DNA from: Paenibacillus solani
GTDB taxonomy: Bacteria; Bacillota; Bacilli; Paenibacillales; Paenibacillaceae
Reading direction: 5' to 3'
Length of the DNA: 64,000 nucleotides
Assembly: GCF_001277345.1 (NCBI RefSeq)
Contig: NZ_LIUT01000001.1
Span: 1,345,467 to 1,409,466 of the forward strand
Both the position numbers and the translations under genes were made by a program. The notes under the pieces are model-generated. The model made no database searches, was not told where the DNA came from, and saw only the letters and a list, made by a program, of their open reading frames with translations. This document shows, in pieces, positions 42,709 to 51,932 of the stretch. Numbering within the stretch: the stretch's first letter is position 1; each line of letters starts with the position of its first letter.

Positions 42709-44203
42709 GCTGGCCAAAGAAATAATATTAGGCTTTATTCCGGTGTTGTTGGTATTTCTAGTATTTATTGGTGTGAACATTGTACCTCTATTGATCGCGG
42801 GAGGACTGGTCGGGGCCCTGTTATTTATTGCGAAAATGAAGGGCGGAATCGCTGTAGGGGCTGGGAATGAACGCAAACGCAAGAAGAGCGGACCGGCGAA
42901 GCTGACGTTCGAAGAAATCGGCGGGCAGGATAATGCAAAGCAAGAGTTGCGTGAAGCTCTGGATTTTCTGATTCGCCATGAAGATATTAAGAAATTCGGC
43001 ATTCGTCCATTAAAAGGGATTCTTCTCACCGGGCCTCCGGGGACAGGCAAGACCTTAATGGCAAAAGCAGCTGCCCATTATACAGATTCAGTCTTTGTGG
43101 CTGCTTCAGGCAGTGAATTTGTTGAAATGTATGTAGGTGTTGGTGCAGGTCGTATCCGTGACTTGTTTAAAGATGCACGAAACCGTGCAGTTAAAGAAAA
43201 CAAGCAGAACGCCATTGTCTTTATCGATGAGATTGATGTTATTGGCGGTAAGCGCGAAGGCGGTCAGCAGCGAGAATATGACCAGACGCTGAATCAGCTG
43301 CTGACGGAGATGGACGGTATCTATTCGCAGGAAACACCGCGCATTCTCGTTATAGCCGCAACGAACCGGAAAGAAATGCTCGATAGTGCGCTGCTGCGTC
43401 CAGGTCGATTCGACCGACATATTCAGGTGGATTTGCCGGATAAGAAGGGCCGCACGCATATCTTGAACCTCCATGCAGGCAATAAACCGCTGCACGAAGA
43501 TGTGGATCTGGAGAAAATTGCCGAGGAGGCCTACAGCTTCTCCGGTGCGCAGCTTGAAAGTGTTATGAATGAGGCAGCCATCTACACGATGCGCGAGAAT
43601 GAACAATTTATCCATCAGCGGCATTTATCAATGGCGATTGATAAAGTCATGATGGGTGAACGATCTGATCGCGAATCGAATCTGGAAGAGAAAAAGCGGG
43701 TTGCCATTCATGAATTGGGACATGCTATTATGGCAGAGCTTGTACGTCCCGGCAGCGTAAAACAAGTTGCCCTCAGTCCGCGTGGTAAAGCGCTGGGTTA
43801 TGTTCGTCATAATCCGCAGCAGGAGCAATATTTGTATACCAAGACATTTCTGGAAGAGCAGATCATGATAGCGCTTGGCGGCGCCGCTGCTGAAGAAATG
43901 TATTATGGCGGCCGAAGCACAGGTTCCAGCAATGACTTTGAGCAATCGCTCAATATTGTGGAGACGATGATGAAGTCTGGTTTAACGGCTCTCGGCATCG
44001 TGAATATGAATATGGTAACGACGGAAGAGTTAATGAAAGAGAATAATAAAATATTGGAAGAGTTAATGAACCGTACTAAGCATCTCTTGGAACAACAAAG
44101 ACTAATATTCGACAATTCTCTTGATATCCTTTTAAAGGAAGAAATTCTCTCGGGAGAACAATTTAGATGTCAATTTCGTGAAAACAAGCTTTTACCAGCA
44201 TAA
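42701..44203 (+). CDS. FtsH-like AAA membrane protease lacking the external domain
   Basis: A 500-aa AAA+ zinc protease. After two adjacent transmembrane helices (about 8-44) come Walker A GPPGTGKT, pore loop SGSEFVEMYVGVGAGRIRDL, Walker B IVFIDEIDVIGGKR, the SRH AATNRKEMLDSALLRPGRFD, and zinc motif HELGHAIM (HExxH), with third ligand region STGSSNDFEQS. Canonical FtsH is about 640 aa with an external domain of about 70 residues between helices; that domain is missing here. A paralogue rather than ftsH itself, coupled to the preceding membrane protein. Confidence 0.85.
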   Translation: MPKLAKEIILGFIPVLLVFLVFIGVNIVPLLIAGGLVGALLFIAKMKGGIAVGAGNERKRKKSGPAKLTFEEIGGQDNAKQELREALDFLIRHEDIKKFGIRPLKGILLTGPPGTGKTLMAKAAAHYTDSVFVAASGSEFVEMYVGVGAGRIRDLFKDARNRAVKENKQNAIVFIDEIDVIGGKREGGQQREYDQTLNQLLTEMDGIYSQETPRILVIAATNRKEMLDSALLRPGRFDRHIQVDLPDKKGRTHILNLHAGNKPLHEDVDLEKIAEEAYSFSGAQLESVMNEAAIYTMRENEQFIHQRHLSMAIDKVMMGERSDRESNLEEKKRVAIHELGHAIMAELVRPGSVKQVALSPRGKALGYVRHNPQQEQYLYTKTFLEEQIMIALGGAAAEEMYYGGRSTGSSNDFEQSLNIVETMMKSGLTALGIVNMNMVTTEELMKENNKILEELMNRTKHLLEQQRLIFDNSLDILLKEEILSGEQFRCQFRENKLLPA

Positions 44204-44228
44204 ATTATTATGCTGGTTATTTTTTTTT
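44194..44228 (+). terminator. Terminator behind the FtsH-like gene
   Basis: ACCAGCATAA (44194-44203, includes the stop codon) pairs with TTATGCTGGT (44208-44217), followed by TA and eight or more T. Confidence 0.85.
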
Positions 44229-44281
44229 ACTTTTTTGCCGTGCTAAGATATCATTAGAGGTTGTGCTCCAAAAATGTATTT

Positions 44282-44314
44282 TTCGACAAATTTTTTCGAC
44301 AAATGGGGTACAAT
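44282..44314 (+). promoter_or_regulatory. Tandem Spo0A boxes and promoter of hbd-ackA
   Basis: TTCGACAAA occurs at 44282-44290 and again at 44295-44303, 13 bases apart. Each is the exact reverse complement of the Spo0A box TTTGTCGAA. A TACAAT -10 box (44309-44314) follows six bases later. Spo0A is expected to control this promoter directly, as activator or repressor. Confidence 0.65.
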
Positions 44315-44350
44315 AGAGTATAGAGATAAGGAAAGGGTGGAGTAGAAACC

Positions 44351-45223
44351 ATGTACTTCAAAAAAATCGGCGTTGTAGGCGGCGGGACCATGGGACAGGG
44401 CATAGCGGAGATGCTGGCTGCCAAAGGTCTGGACGTGCTGCTCGTAGAGAAAACTCCAGAGAAATTGGACTATTCATACCGCATGATAGAAGCCAGCCTG
44501 GATAAACAACTTGAGAAGTGGGGCATTACTCAGGCAGAGAAGAAGCTCATCTTGAGCCGGATTCAAAAAGTAACTCATTTTGCCGAACTCAGCTCCTGCG
44601 ATATGGTGATTGAGACCATTATAGAGGATTTGGAAGCGAAGAAAGAAGTATTTGCACAGCTTGACCAGGTATGTCCGAGCCATATCATATTAGCAAGTAA
44701 CACATCCACGCTTAGTTTGACGGAGCTCGCCAGCTCTACCAAATATCCTGAGCGTGTTATTGGCATGCACTTTATTCACCCTGTTTCCAAAGTAGATCTG
44801 GTTGAAATTATTCGTGGACTGAAGACTTCAGACCAAACTTTTACCGAAACCAAACGCTTTGTCGAAGAAGTAGCGGATAAAAAAGGCATCATGGTATATG
44901 AATCCCCTGGCTTTGTCACAACCCGTATGATTACGCTGATGATCAATGAAGCTATGCATTTGCTTCAAGAAGGCGTGGCATCAGCCGAGGATATCGATGA
45001 TGCGATGAGAATCGGATACAAGTTCCAACATGGACCACTTGAGATGGCGGATCGTTTCGGCTTGGATTCCATTCTGGCAGCTTTGGAGCGTATGTTCCGG
45101 GAATATGGCGAACTGAAGTACCGTCCATCGATTGTTTTGAAGAAAAGAGTTCGTGCTGGACAATTGGGCGTCAAAACGGGAGAAGGCTTTTTCAAGTACG
45201 ACAAGGATGGTGACCGGGTATGA
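44351..45223 (+). CDS. 3-hydroxyacyl-CoA (3-hydroxybutyryl-CoA) dehydrogenase
   Basis: A 290-aa enzyme. The NAD Rossmann start is GVVGGGTMGQGIAEMLAAKG, then ILASNTSTLSLTELASSTKY with catalytic context, GMHFIHPVSKVDLVEIIRG and the C-terminal RIGYKFQHGPLEMADRFGLD. It oxidises 3-hydroxyacyl-CoA or reduces acetoacetyl-CoA. Its stop overlaps ackA by four bases, so the pair makes and uses acyl-CoA/acetate. Whether it works in fatty acid breakdown (as MmgB in the sporulating mother cell) or in fermentation is open. Confidence 0.88.
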   Translation: MYFKKIGVVGGGTMGQGIAEMLAAKGLDVLLVEKTPEKLDYSYRMIEASLDKQLEKWGITQAEKKLILSRIQKVTHFAELSSCDMVIETIIEDLEAKKEVFAQLDQVCPSHIILASNTSTLSLTELASSTKYPERVIGMHFIHPVSKVDLVEIIRGLKTSDQTFTETKRFVEEVADKKGIMVYESPGFVTTRMITLMINEAMHLLQEGVASAEDIDDAMRIGYKFQHGPLEMADRFGLDSILAALERMFREYGELKYRPSIVLKKRVRAGQLGVKTGEGFFKYDKDGDRV

Positions 45224-46428
45224 ATATTCTCGTAATCAATGCAGGCAGTTCTTCACTGAAATATCAATTATATAATATGAATGATGAATCCGTTCTGGCA
45301 AAAGGCTTAGTGGAGCGGATCGGCATGGATTCCTCGATTCTGACACATAAGCCGACAGGAAAGCAGGATGTGACCGAAGTCAGTGAAATACTGGAGCATA
45401 CCACTGCGATTCGTAAGGTGCTGGGCATGCTGACAAACGAGGAGCATGGTGTCATTCCGTCCATCGCTAGTATCCAAGCTGTTGGACACCGTGTGGTGCA
45501 CGGCGGCGAGTCATTTAAAGAGTCTGCGCTCGTTGACAGTGACGCCAAAGCCGAAATTCGCCGTTTGTTCGACTTGGCTCCTCTGCACAATCCTGCTTCC
45601 ATGATGGGGATTAATGCTGCAGAAGCTAACATGCCGGGGGTTCCGCAGGTGGTCGTATTCGATACGGCTTTCCATCAGACAATGCCGGAGAAAGCATATC
45701 TGTACGCGATACCTAGAGTGCTTTATAGTAAGTATAAAGTACGTCGGTATGGAGCACACGGCACGTCTCATGAATATGTAAGCCAGGCGGCTGCTAACTT
45801 TCTGAATCGCCGGATCGAGGATTTGAAGATTATCACTTGTCATATCGGCAATGGTGCATCCTTGACAGCAGTCAAAGGTGGACAGTCCGTGGACACATCG
45901 ATGGGAATGACTCCGCTGGAAGGCTTGATGATGGGAACGCGCAGCGGTGATTTGGACCCTGCAATCGTCCCGTTTGTCATGAACAAGGAAGAGCTGACTG
46001 TCAATGAAGTGAACTCCATGCTGAACAAGCACAGCGGCTTGCTGGCGATCTCCGGAATCAGCAGTGATATGCGCGAGATTACGGAAGGCATGGAGAAAGG
46101 GGAGCCTAATTCCACATTGGCTTTTGACATGTATGAATATCGTCTCCGTAAATACATCGGTTCCTATGCTGCGGTAATGAATGGCGTGGATGTTATTGTC
46201 TTTACTGCGGGTGTTGGCGAGAATTCGATCGTTCTTCGTCAAAGAGTGCTTGAGCAGCTCACCTATCTGGGGGTAGAATTGGATGAGGAGCTGAACAGTA
46301 TTCGTTCCGGCGAACCGCGCCGTATTTCAGCGGCCAATTCGAAAGTAGAGGTGCTTGTCATCCCTACCAATGAGGAATTGGTTATTGCCCGGGATACGAA
46401 TCGCATCGTACAAGCTTCTAACCGTTAA
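45220..46428 (+). CDS. ackA: Acetate kinase
   Basis: A 402-aa AckA. Motifs are ILVINAGSSSLKYQLY (phosphate-binding), HRVVHGGESF, VVFDTAFHQTMPEKAYLYAI, RRYGAHGTSHEYV and ICHIGNGASL-type CHIGNGASLTAVKGG, with IVFTAGVGENS near the end. It converts acetyl phosphate and ADP to acetate and ATP. Overlap with the preceding dehydrogenase suggests one mRNA. Confidence 0.95.
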   Translation: MNILVINAGSSSLKYQLYNMNDESVLAKGLVERIGMDSSILTHKPTGKQDVTEVSEILEHTTAIRKVLGMLTNEEHGVIPSIASIQAVGHRVVHGGESFKESALVDSDAKAEIRRLFDLAPLHNPASMMGINAAEANMPGVPQVVVFDTAFHQTMPEKAYLYAIPRVLYSKYKVRRYGAHGTSHEYVSQAAANFLNRRIEDLKIITCHIGNGASLTAVKGGQSVDTSMGMTPLEGLMMGTRSGDLDPAIVPFVMNKEELTVNEVNSMLNKHSGLLAISGISSDMREITEGMEKGEPNSTLAFDMYEYRLRKYIGSYAAVMNGVDVIVFTAGVGENSIVLRQRVLEQLTYLGVELDEELNSIRSGEPRRISAANSKVEVLVIPTNEELVIARDTNRIVQASNR

Positions 46429-46459
46429 TACAGTAGTGATATAAGGGAGAGATTTTAGC

Positions 46460-47755
46460 ATGGCCACCAAAAGTGTGATTCGCAACGTCAACCAGCATGT
46501 CGGCGAGACTGTCACGATCGGCGCCTGGATTAATAACAAGCGTTCCAGCGGGAAGATTCAATTCCTGCAGCTGCGCGATGGGTCTGGTTATATCCAGGGT
46601 GTTGTTGTGAAGAGCGAAGTACCTGAGCAAGTATGGGATGACGCGAAAAGCTTGACACAAGAAAGCTCATTATATGTTACGGGCGTTATACGAGAAGAGC
46701 CGCGGAGTCAATCAGGCTATGAGATGACGGTTACCGGCATTGAAATTATACACCTTACGGAGAATTATCCAATTACGCCTAAAGAGCATGGTGTCGATTA
46801 TTTGATGGACCATCGTCATCTATGGCTGCGCACCCAGAAACAGCGTGCGATTATGGTGATTCGTGCAGAGATCATCCGCGCCGTACAGGAGTATTTCGAT
46901 ACGAACGGATTTACGCTTGTAGATCCACCGATCTTAACCCCTACTTCCGCAGAGGGTACAACGAATCTGTTCCATACAAAGTATTTCGACGAGGATGCTT
47001 ATTTGACCCAGAGCGGACAGCTTTATATGGAAGCTGCTGCGATGGCACTTGGTAAAGTATACTCCTTCGGTCCAACGTTCCGTGCCGAGAAATCCAAAAC
47101 TCGTCGTCACCTTATTGAGTTCTGGATGATTGAGCCTGAGATGGCCTTCACGGACCATGAGGAGAGCTTGCAGGTGCAAGAGCAGTTCATTAGTCATGTG
47201 GTGCAATCCGTGGTTAAAAACTGCCGCCAGGAGCTTGAAACGATCGGTCGTGACATATCGAAGCTTGAAGCGATTCAGGCACCATTCCCACGGATTACTT
47301 ATGATGAGGCTATTGATTTCCTGCATACCCAGGATTTCGATATTCCATGGGGCGAGGACTTCGGGGCACCGCATGAAACGGCTATTGCCGAGAAGTATGA
47401 CAAACCGGTCTTTATTACTCATTATCCGGCAGGAATCAAGGCTTTCTACATGAAGCCGGATCCGAATCGTCCTGAAGTTGTACTGTGTGCCGACATGATT
47501 GCTCCGGAAGGCTATGGCGAGATTATCGGCGGATCGCAGCGGATCGATGATCCGCAGCTGCTTGAAGAGCGCTTCAAGGAGCATGAGCTGTCGATGGAAA
47601 CCTATCAATGGTACATGGATTTGCGTAAATACGGTACCGTGCCTCATTCAGGCTTTGGTTTAGGCCTGGAGCGTACTGTTGCCTGGATCTGCGGTTTGGA
47701 TCACGTCCGTGAAACCATTCCGTTCCCTCGTACGCTGTACAGGTTGTACCCGTAA
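46460..47755 (+). CDS. asnS: Asparaginyl-tRNA synthetase
   Basis: A 431-aa class IIb synthetase. The N-terminal OB fold starts [20 protein letters not shown]; motif 2 is [21 protein letters not shown]; motif 3 is [20 protein letters not shown]. It charges tRNA-Asn. No T-box leader is seen in the short gap before it. The order asnS-dnaD is as in B. subtilis. Confidence 0.95.
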   Translation: MATKSVIRNVNQHVGETVTIGAWINNKRSSGKIQFLQLRDGSGYIQGVVVKSEVPEQVWDDAKSLTQESSLYVTGVIREEPRSQSGYEMTVTGIEIIHLTENYPITPKEHGVDYLMDHRHLWLRTQKQRAIMVIRAEIIRAVQEYFDTNGFTLVDPPILTPTSAEGTTNLFHTKYFDEDAYLTQSGQLYMEAAAMALGKVYSFGPTFRAEKSKTRRHLIEFWMIEPEMAFTDHEESLQVQEQFISHVVQSVVKNCRQELETIGRDISKLEAIQAPFPRITYDEAIDFLHTQDFDIPWGEDFGAPHETAIAEKYDKPVFITHYPAGIKAFYMKPDPNRPEVVLCADMIAPEGYGEIIGGSQRIDDPQLLEERFKEHELSMETYQWYMDLRKYGTVPHSGFGLGLERTVAWICGLDHVRETIPFPRTLYRLYP

Positions 47756-47773
47756 GCCGTGAGAGGTGAGTCG

Positions 47774-48520
47774 ATGAACCACGGTCATGCTGGCAGTGAC
47801 GCACAAGGCTGGAGCGCCGGCGCCGCTGCCGGCATGAGCCAAGCTATGGCCGTCATTCCATATACCTTGCTCCGGCACTACCGGTCGCTTGGTTTAAGTG
47901 ATCGTGAAGCCATGCTGGTGATCCATCTCTTAGGCTATCAGCAGGTAGAGTACAAAGCGTTCCCTTCATTTGAAGAGCTTGCGGAAGTAACAGGCTCCCC
48001 GGCGGCATTCGTTGCCACAAGCCTGCAACGCTTGATGAAGATCGGGCTGATCGGTATCGATGAGTATGTGGACGAGTCGCAAGGGATTCACTATGAACGG
48101 TACAACCTGAATGGTTTGTATGAGAAACTTGCTTTGCGGCTGGCTGAAGACGGCAAGGAGAATGGAACGGCAGTAACGCCTTTTGCCTCCCCGCTATTGA
48201 ATGCAAAGTCTGCATCCGCTAAGGGATCGGAAAAAGGAATGGATCTGCCCGATAAGGAAGAACGAAATTTGTTCACCATTTTCGAGAAAGAATTCGGGCG
48301 TCCGTTGTCTCCCATGGAGCTGGAGACGATCTCCGGCTGGGTCGATGCGGATCGCTATCCGGACGAGTTAATCCTGTTAGCCTTGAAGGAAGCGGTATTT
48401 GCAGGTAAGCTGCATTTCCGCTACATTGATCGGATCCTGCTCGAATGGAGCCGTAATCGCGTGCGTACAGCGCAGGATGCCAAAGCTTATACACAGAAAT
48501 TCAGAAATATTGGAAGATAG
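47774..48520 (+). CDS. dnaD: DnaD-domain replication initiation protein
   Basis: A 248-aa DnaD. The N-terminal winged helix begins VIPYTLLRHYRSLGLSDREA; the C-terminal DnaB_2 domain has FEKEFGRPLSPMELETISGW and ends with the DNA-binding FRYIDRILLEW (YxxxIxxxW type). The ATG at 47774 is preferred over GTG 47759. It helps load the replicative helicase at oriC and restart sites. Confidence 0.92.
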   Translation: MNHGHAGSDAQGWSAGAAAGMSQAMAVIPYTLLRHYRSLGLSDREAMLVIHLLGYQQVEYKAFPSFEELAEVTGSPAAFVATSLQRLMKIGLIGIDEYVDESQGIHYERYNLNGLYEKLALRLAEDGKENGTAVTPFASPLLNAKSASAKGSEKGMDLPDKEERNLFTIFEKEFGRPLSPMELETISGWVDADRYPDELILLALKEAVFAGKLHFRYIDRILLEWSRNRVRTAQDAKAYTQKFRNIGR

Positions 48521-48525
48521 AAGAG

Positions 48526-48577
48526 AAGAGGCTGTCCCAAACGTCATCAGCTGATGACTAAGGGAAGGCCTCTTTTT
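48526..48577 (+). terminator. Terminator behind dnaD
   Basis: GAGGCTGTCCC pairs with GGGAAGGCCTC, with an inner perfect palindrome GTCATCAGCTGATGAC, then five T (48573-48577). Confidence 0.8.
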
Positions 48578-48758
48578 CATTCCATTCACTGTGTCCAAAC
48601 GATCGAATATTATGACTGAGTTATTTGATGGAAAGGGAAAAGAGTGGCCTGTGAAGAATATACAGAAAGTGACTTCTCTGAAAAAGCTCCTGGTAGATTT
48701 TCATATAACTTGACTACTGAACAGGTAGTATTGGAACAAGGCTGGAGGGAGATGGAAG

Positions 48759-49448
48759 ATGCGATATAAGGCTATTATCTTTGATCTGGATCACACGCTA
48801 TTGGATTATAGTCAGAGTGAAAGGAATTGTTTGCAGCAGGCCCTTGAGCATTACCGGCTGCATGAGGAACTAACGTGGGAGGAATTCTGGGGCACGTATG
48901 GGCCGATCAATTTTACATACTGGATGAACCGTACTCAGAGTAATCATAATATTTGGCAGGTGTTGGAGCATTCTTTTACGGATACTTTTGTGCGGTTGAA
49001 TCGGGAATTTCATCAATGCCGAGAAATTTCTGAAACCTATTGGGGATTGTTCTGCAGTTCCAACCATATGGAGCCTAATGCCGACCTTATTTTGGAACTT
49101 TTGCAAAGCAGCTTTACGCTCGGAGTCATATCCAACGGCATCGGTGAAGCTCAGCGTAAGCGTCTGACTTCAGCTGGATTAAGTCATTATTTTCAGTCCT
49201 TCATCATTTCCGATGAGGTCAATTGCTGGAAGCCGGACCCGAAAATTTTCGAGCTGGCTTTGCAGGATTTGATGGTAGGTCCAGACGAGGTCTTGTATAT
49301 TGGAGATTCGCTTGCGGATGATTATGAAGGAGCATCGAGAGCCGGGATCGATTTTTGTTATTATAATCGCCGGGATACCCCTCTAAGTGACCATCAGCGA
49401 CCTGCTTATATCATTAAGGATCTCATGGAAATAAAAGATTTTGTTTAG
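48759..49448 (+). CDS. HAD-family hydrolase (YjjG/YfnB-like)
   Basis: A 229-aa HAD phosphatase. Motif I is IFDLDHTLLDYSQSERN, motif II VISNGIGE, motif III/IV KPDPKIFELAL and YIGDSLADDYEGASRAG. The cap region is helical. It resembles the YjjG-type noncanonical nucleotidases. It starts ATG behind GGAGGGAG. The physiological substrate is unknown. Confidence 0.82.
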   Translation: MRYKAIIFDLDHTLLDYSQSERNCLQQALEHYRLHEELTWEEFWGTYGPINFTYWMNRTQSNHNIWQVLEHSFTDTFVRLNREFHQCREISETYWGLFCSSNHMEPNADLILELLQSSFTLGVISNGIGEAQRKRLTSAGLSHYFQSFIISDEVNCWKPDPKIFELALQDLMVGPDEVLYIGDSLADDYEGASRAGIDFCYYNRRDTPLSDHQRPAYIIKDLMEIKDFV

Positions 49449-49481
49449 ATTTAGATATTAAGAATGGAGGGGTACGATTCA

Positions 49482-50138
49482 ATGAAATACAACCATATTC
49501 TTTTTGATTTGGATGGAACCTTGACGAATCCGCGCGAAGGTATTACGAAAGCTGTCCAATATGCACTCGAGAAGCATGGAGTTTACGTAAGTGATCTCTC
49601 CGAGCTGGAATGCTTTATCGGTCCACCGCTCCAGGCGACCTTCACAGAGAAATACCACTTCAATGAAAACAAAGCTTGGGAAGCGGTTCTGAGTTACCGT
49701 GAATATTTCAAGGACACCGGCATTTACCAAAATGAAGTGTATGACGGTATACGGGTTCTATTGGAAACATTGGTGATGCATGGACGCCAGTTGTATGTCG
49801 CCACCTCGAAACCAACCGTTTTTGCCGTAACGATCCTTGAGTATTTTGGGTTGTCTTCTTATTTTACAATGGTGTGTGGAAGCGAGCTGGATGGCACCCG
49901 ATCTGCCAAGACCGATATCATTCAGCATGTGCTGGATACATGCCGTATTGATAAGTCTGATGCCGTGATGATCGGGGACCGCAAGCATGATCTGATAGGA
50001 GCTCAGAACTGCGGCGTGCACAGCATTGCCGCTGGATATGGCTTTGGCTCGGAGGAAGAGCTGACCGCATGCGAACCTACTTATTATTTCAAGACGGTGG
50101 AGGAGATGCAGGGGGCGTTTACAGGCTTGACGGTATAA
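49482..50138 (+). CDS. HAD-family phosphatase (phosphoglycolate phosphatase-like)
   Basis: A 218-aa HAD hydrolase. Motif I ILFDLDGTLTNPREGITKAV; motif II VATSKPTVFAVTIL; motif IV MIGDRKHDLIGAQNCGVHSI. It closely follows another HAD gene. The ATG at 49482 has GGAGGGG upstream. Probably a small phosphate-ester hydrolase; the substrate is not evident. Confidence 0.82.
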   Translation: MKYNHILFDLDGTLTNPREGITKAVQYALEKHGVYVSDLSELECFIGPPLQATFTEKYHFNENKAWEAVLSYREYFKDTGIYQNEVYDGIRVLLETLVMHGRQLYVATSKPTVFAVTILEYFGLSSYFTMVCGSELDGTRSAKTDIIQHVLDTCRIDKSDAVMIGDRKHDLIGAQNCGVHSIAAGYGFGSEEELTACEPTYYFKTVEEMQGAFTGLTV

Positions 50139-50234
50139 AATTCTTCATTGACAGGAAAGTGCTTCGATTTTTTGTGCAATATCGGGTATAATGGTCACAA
50201 CCAGTCGGATTGTCATTATTTTGAAGGGAGGGGC

Positions 50235-50333
50235 ATGATCATGATGGGAAGATTGACAATGAGCTCTATGCAAGGTCTATATGATGAACAACGGCGGTTG
50301 TTTGCATGGAGCGATAAGAAAGGTACCGCCTAA
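50235..50333 (+). CDS. Possible small protein, 32 aa
   Basis: The reading frame MIMMGRLTMSSMQGLYDEQR and a short basic tail follow GAAGGGAGGGG with a good distance. A TATAAT at 50187-50192 lies upstream, without a good -35 box. The frame may be chance; no family is recognised. Confidence 0.3.
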   Translation: MIMMGRLTMSSMQGLYDEQRRLFAWSDKKGTA

Positions 50334-50416
50334 TTACCTCGCATAGAGAGGCCGTTTATCTTGTGGACTTTGCATCCTTAAAACCTTAACTTACATTTTA
50401 AGGAGCAGAGCATACC

Positions 50417-50686
50417 ATGAAATATATAAACGCGGATATCATACTTCCTGAGGAACTGCTCAAGGAAGTACAAAAATATGTACAGGGTGGAATGGTATAC
50501 ATACCTAAGCCTGAAGGCTTGCGCAAGAGATGGGGAGAAAACTCGGGCAGCCGGTTATATTTGAAGAACAGGAACCAGGAGATTCGGAGACTATTCGGTA
50601 ACGGTACAACGATTGATGAGCTTTCCGCTCAATTTTGTTTATCTTGCGATTCCATCAAGAAAATTGTGTATAGTAAGGACAAATAA
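50417..50686 (+). CDS. CD3324-like small transcription regulator
   Basis: An 89-aa protein of the CD3324 type. It begins MKYINADIILPEELLKEVQK, has YVQGGMVYIPKPEGLRKRWG and a C-terminal helix-turn-helix (IRRLFGNGTTIDELSAQFCL, SCDSIKKIVYS). The family is widespread in Firmicutes and resembles Mor-like regulators. It follows AAGGAGC and precedes a terminator. The target is unknown. Confidence 0.75.
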   Translation: MKYINADIILPEELLKEVQKYVQGGMVYIPKPEGLRKRWGENSGSRLYLKNRNQEIRRLFGNGTTIDELSAQFCLSCDSIKKIVYSKDK

Positions 50687-50690
50687 CGCA

Positions 50691-50726
50691 AAGTCACATT
50701 AGACTAAATTCTGATGTGGCTTTTTA
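50691..50726 (+). terminator. Terminator behind the CD3324-like gene
   Basis: AAGTCACATTAG pairs with CTGATGTGGCTTT, followed by T5. Confidence 0.75.
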
Positions 50727-50835
50727 CTTTGTGTATGTAAACATTATGTTAAATCATTCGTTATATAGGATATCGAACTGCCTCACTACTATAATGGCTT
50801 TATGAACGATTACGGTTATAACAGAGGTGGTTTAC

Positions 50836-51851
50836 ATGAACGATTATGGTCAGTTTGAGGATGGAGAAGGGCGGAAAACGCTGCTCGCTAGAGCAGAAAC
50901 GATTGCGCGATCGGTATTGCAGTCATTTAACCTGAAGCGGGTCGCGATTGAATTTATCGGTTATTCGGACACGATCACATATCAAGTAAAGACCGAGAAG
51001 GAGAACAAATATTTATTGCGGATTCATCCGGAGGGAAGAAGCCGAGCTGAATTATTGTCGGAGCTTCAATTTCTGGATGCTCTTCATGCTGCAGGTTTTA
51101 TGGTACCGACAGGTCTAACCGCTCCTGATGGCTTAAGAGTGATCCCAATTGACTCATTCGAGGGTTCCTCGGCGCTTAATGTTACGTTGATGAAATGGGT
51201 CAATGGGGAGCACGCTAACGAGAGTCTTACAGATATCCAAGCATCTAATGTTGGTGTTATGATAGCCAAGCTGCACGAGGCAGCTATAGCTTTCGAAAAA
51301 CCTGCTGGTTTTACCAGACCAACATGGGGGAGGGACAGCTTTAAAGAGGCGGTCGCCAAGCTGGAAAGGTATGCGCACAACTTCTTATCGGCAGCCTCGT
51401 GGTTGCTGTACCAACGAGCAGTTGACAAAGTTCTGTCTCAGTTAGATGAAATGAATGTTCATGAAGGTAACTTTGGTCTTATACATGCTGATTTACATTT
51501 GGGTAATATCGTATTTGCAAAAGATCATCCCTATCCGATCGATTTTGGCAGATGTGGATTCGGACATTATCTGTATGATCTGACCGCCGTTATGTTATCC
51601 CTTGTTCCAAAACAGCGTTATAAAGTGATTCTGGGATATCAAAGTGTGAGACCACTGGATTCGGGTTATATTGGATCGCTGGAATTCTTTTCATCATGAT
51701 TATGATAGAGAATTATAGCCATCATGCTTCCAATCCCAGTGAGACGGAGGGTATCAAGCAGGAGCAGATGTATGCTCTAGCCTACATCGAAACATATTTG
51801 AGTGGGGATTCGTTTCTGCTGAATGTGGTGAAGCCGGTGGAATTATCTTGA
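50836..51851 (+). pseudogene. Aminoglycoside phosphotransferase-like gene with a frameshift
   Basis: An APH-family kinase-fold protein. The catalytic motif is LIHADLHLGNIVFAKDHPYP with IDFGRCGFGHYLYDL for metal binding. The frame stops at 51,699 after GSLEFFSS, but the +1 frame continues with LFIMIMIENYSHHASNPSET to a TGA at 51849-51851, which reads as the family C-terminus (about 51 residues). A missing T in the T-run at 51688-51691 explains it. The ATG at 50836 follows AGAGGTGG. It may be a damaged gene, phase-variable, or a base-calling slip. Confidence 0.75.
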
Positions 51852-51932
51852 TAACTTAATTTCCGGTTGCCCCAGCTATTAGAGAAAGGTATCATGGGAT
51901 CATTACACGTTTGAAGAATAGGAGAGAAGAGC

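Noticed and set aside
45511..46242. Minus-strand 243-aa frame opposite ackA
   Set aside because: Shadow frame; ackA motifs are complete on the plus strand.
46429..46459. T-box leader before asnS
   Set aside because: The gap is only 31 bases, too short for a T-box.
46934..47647. Minus-strand 237-aa frame opposite asnS
   Set aside because: Shadow frame; class II synthetase motifs are on the plus strand.
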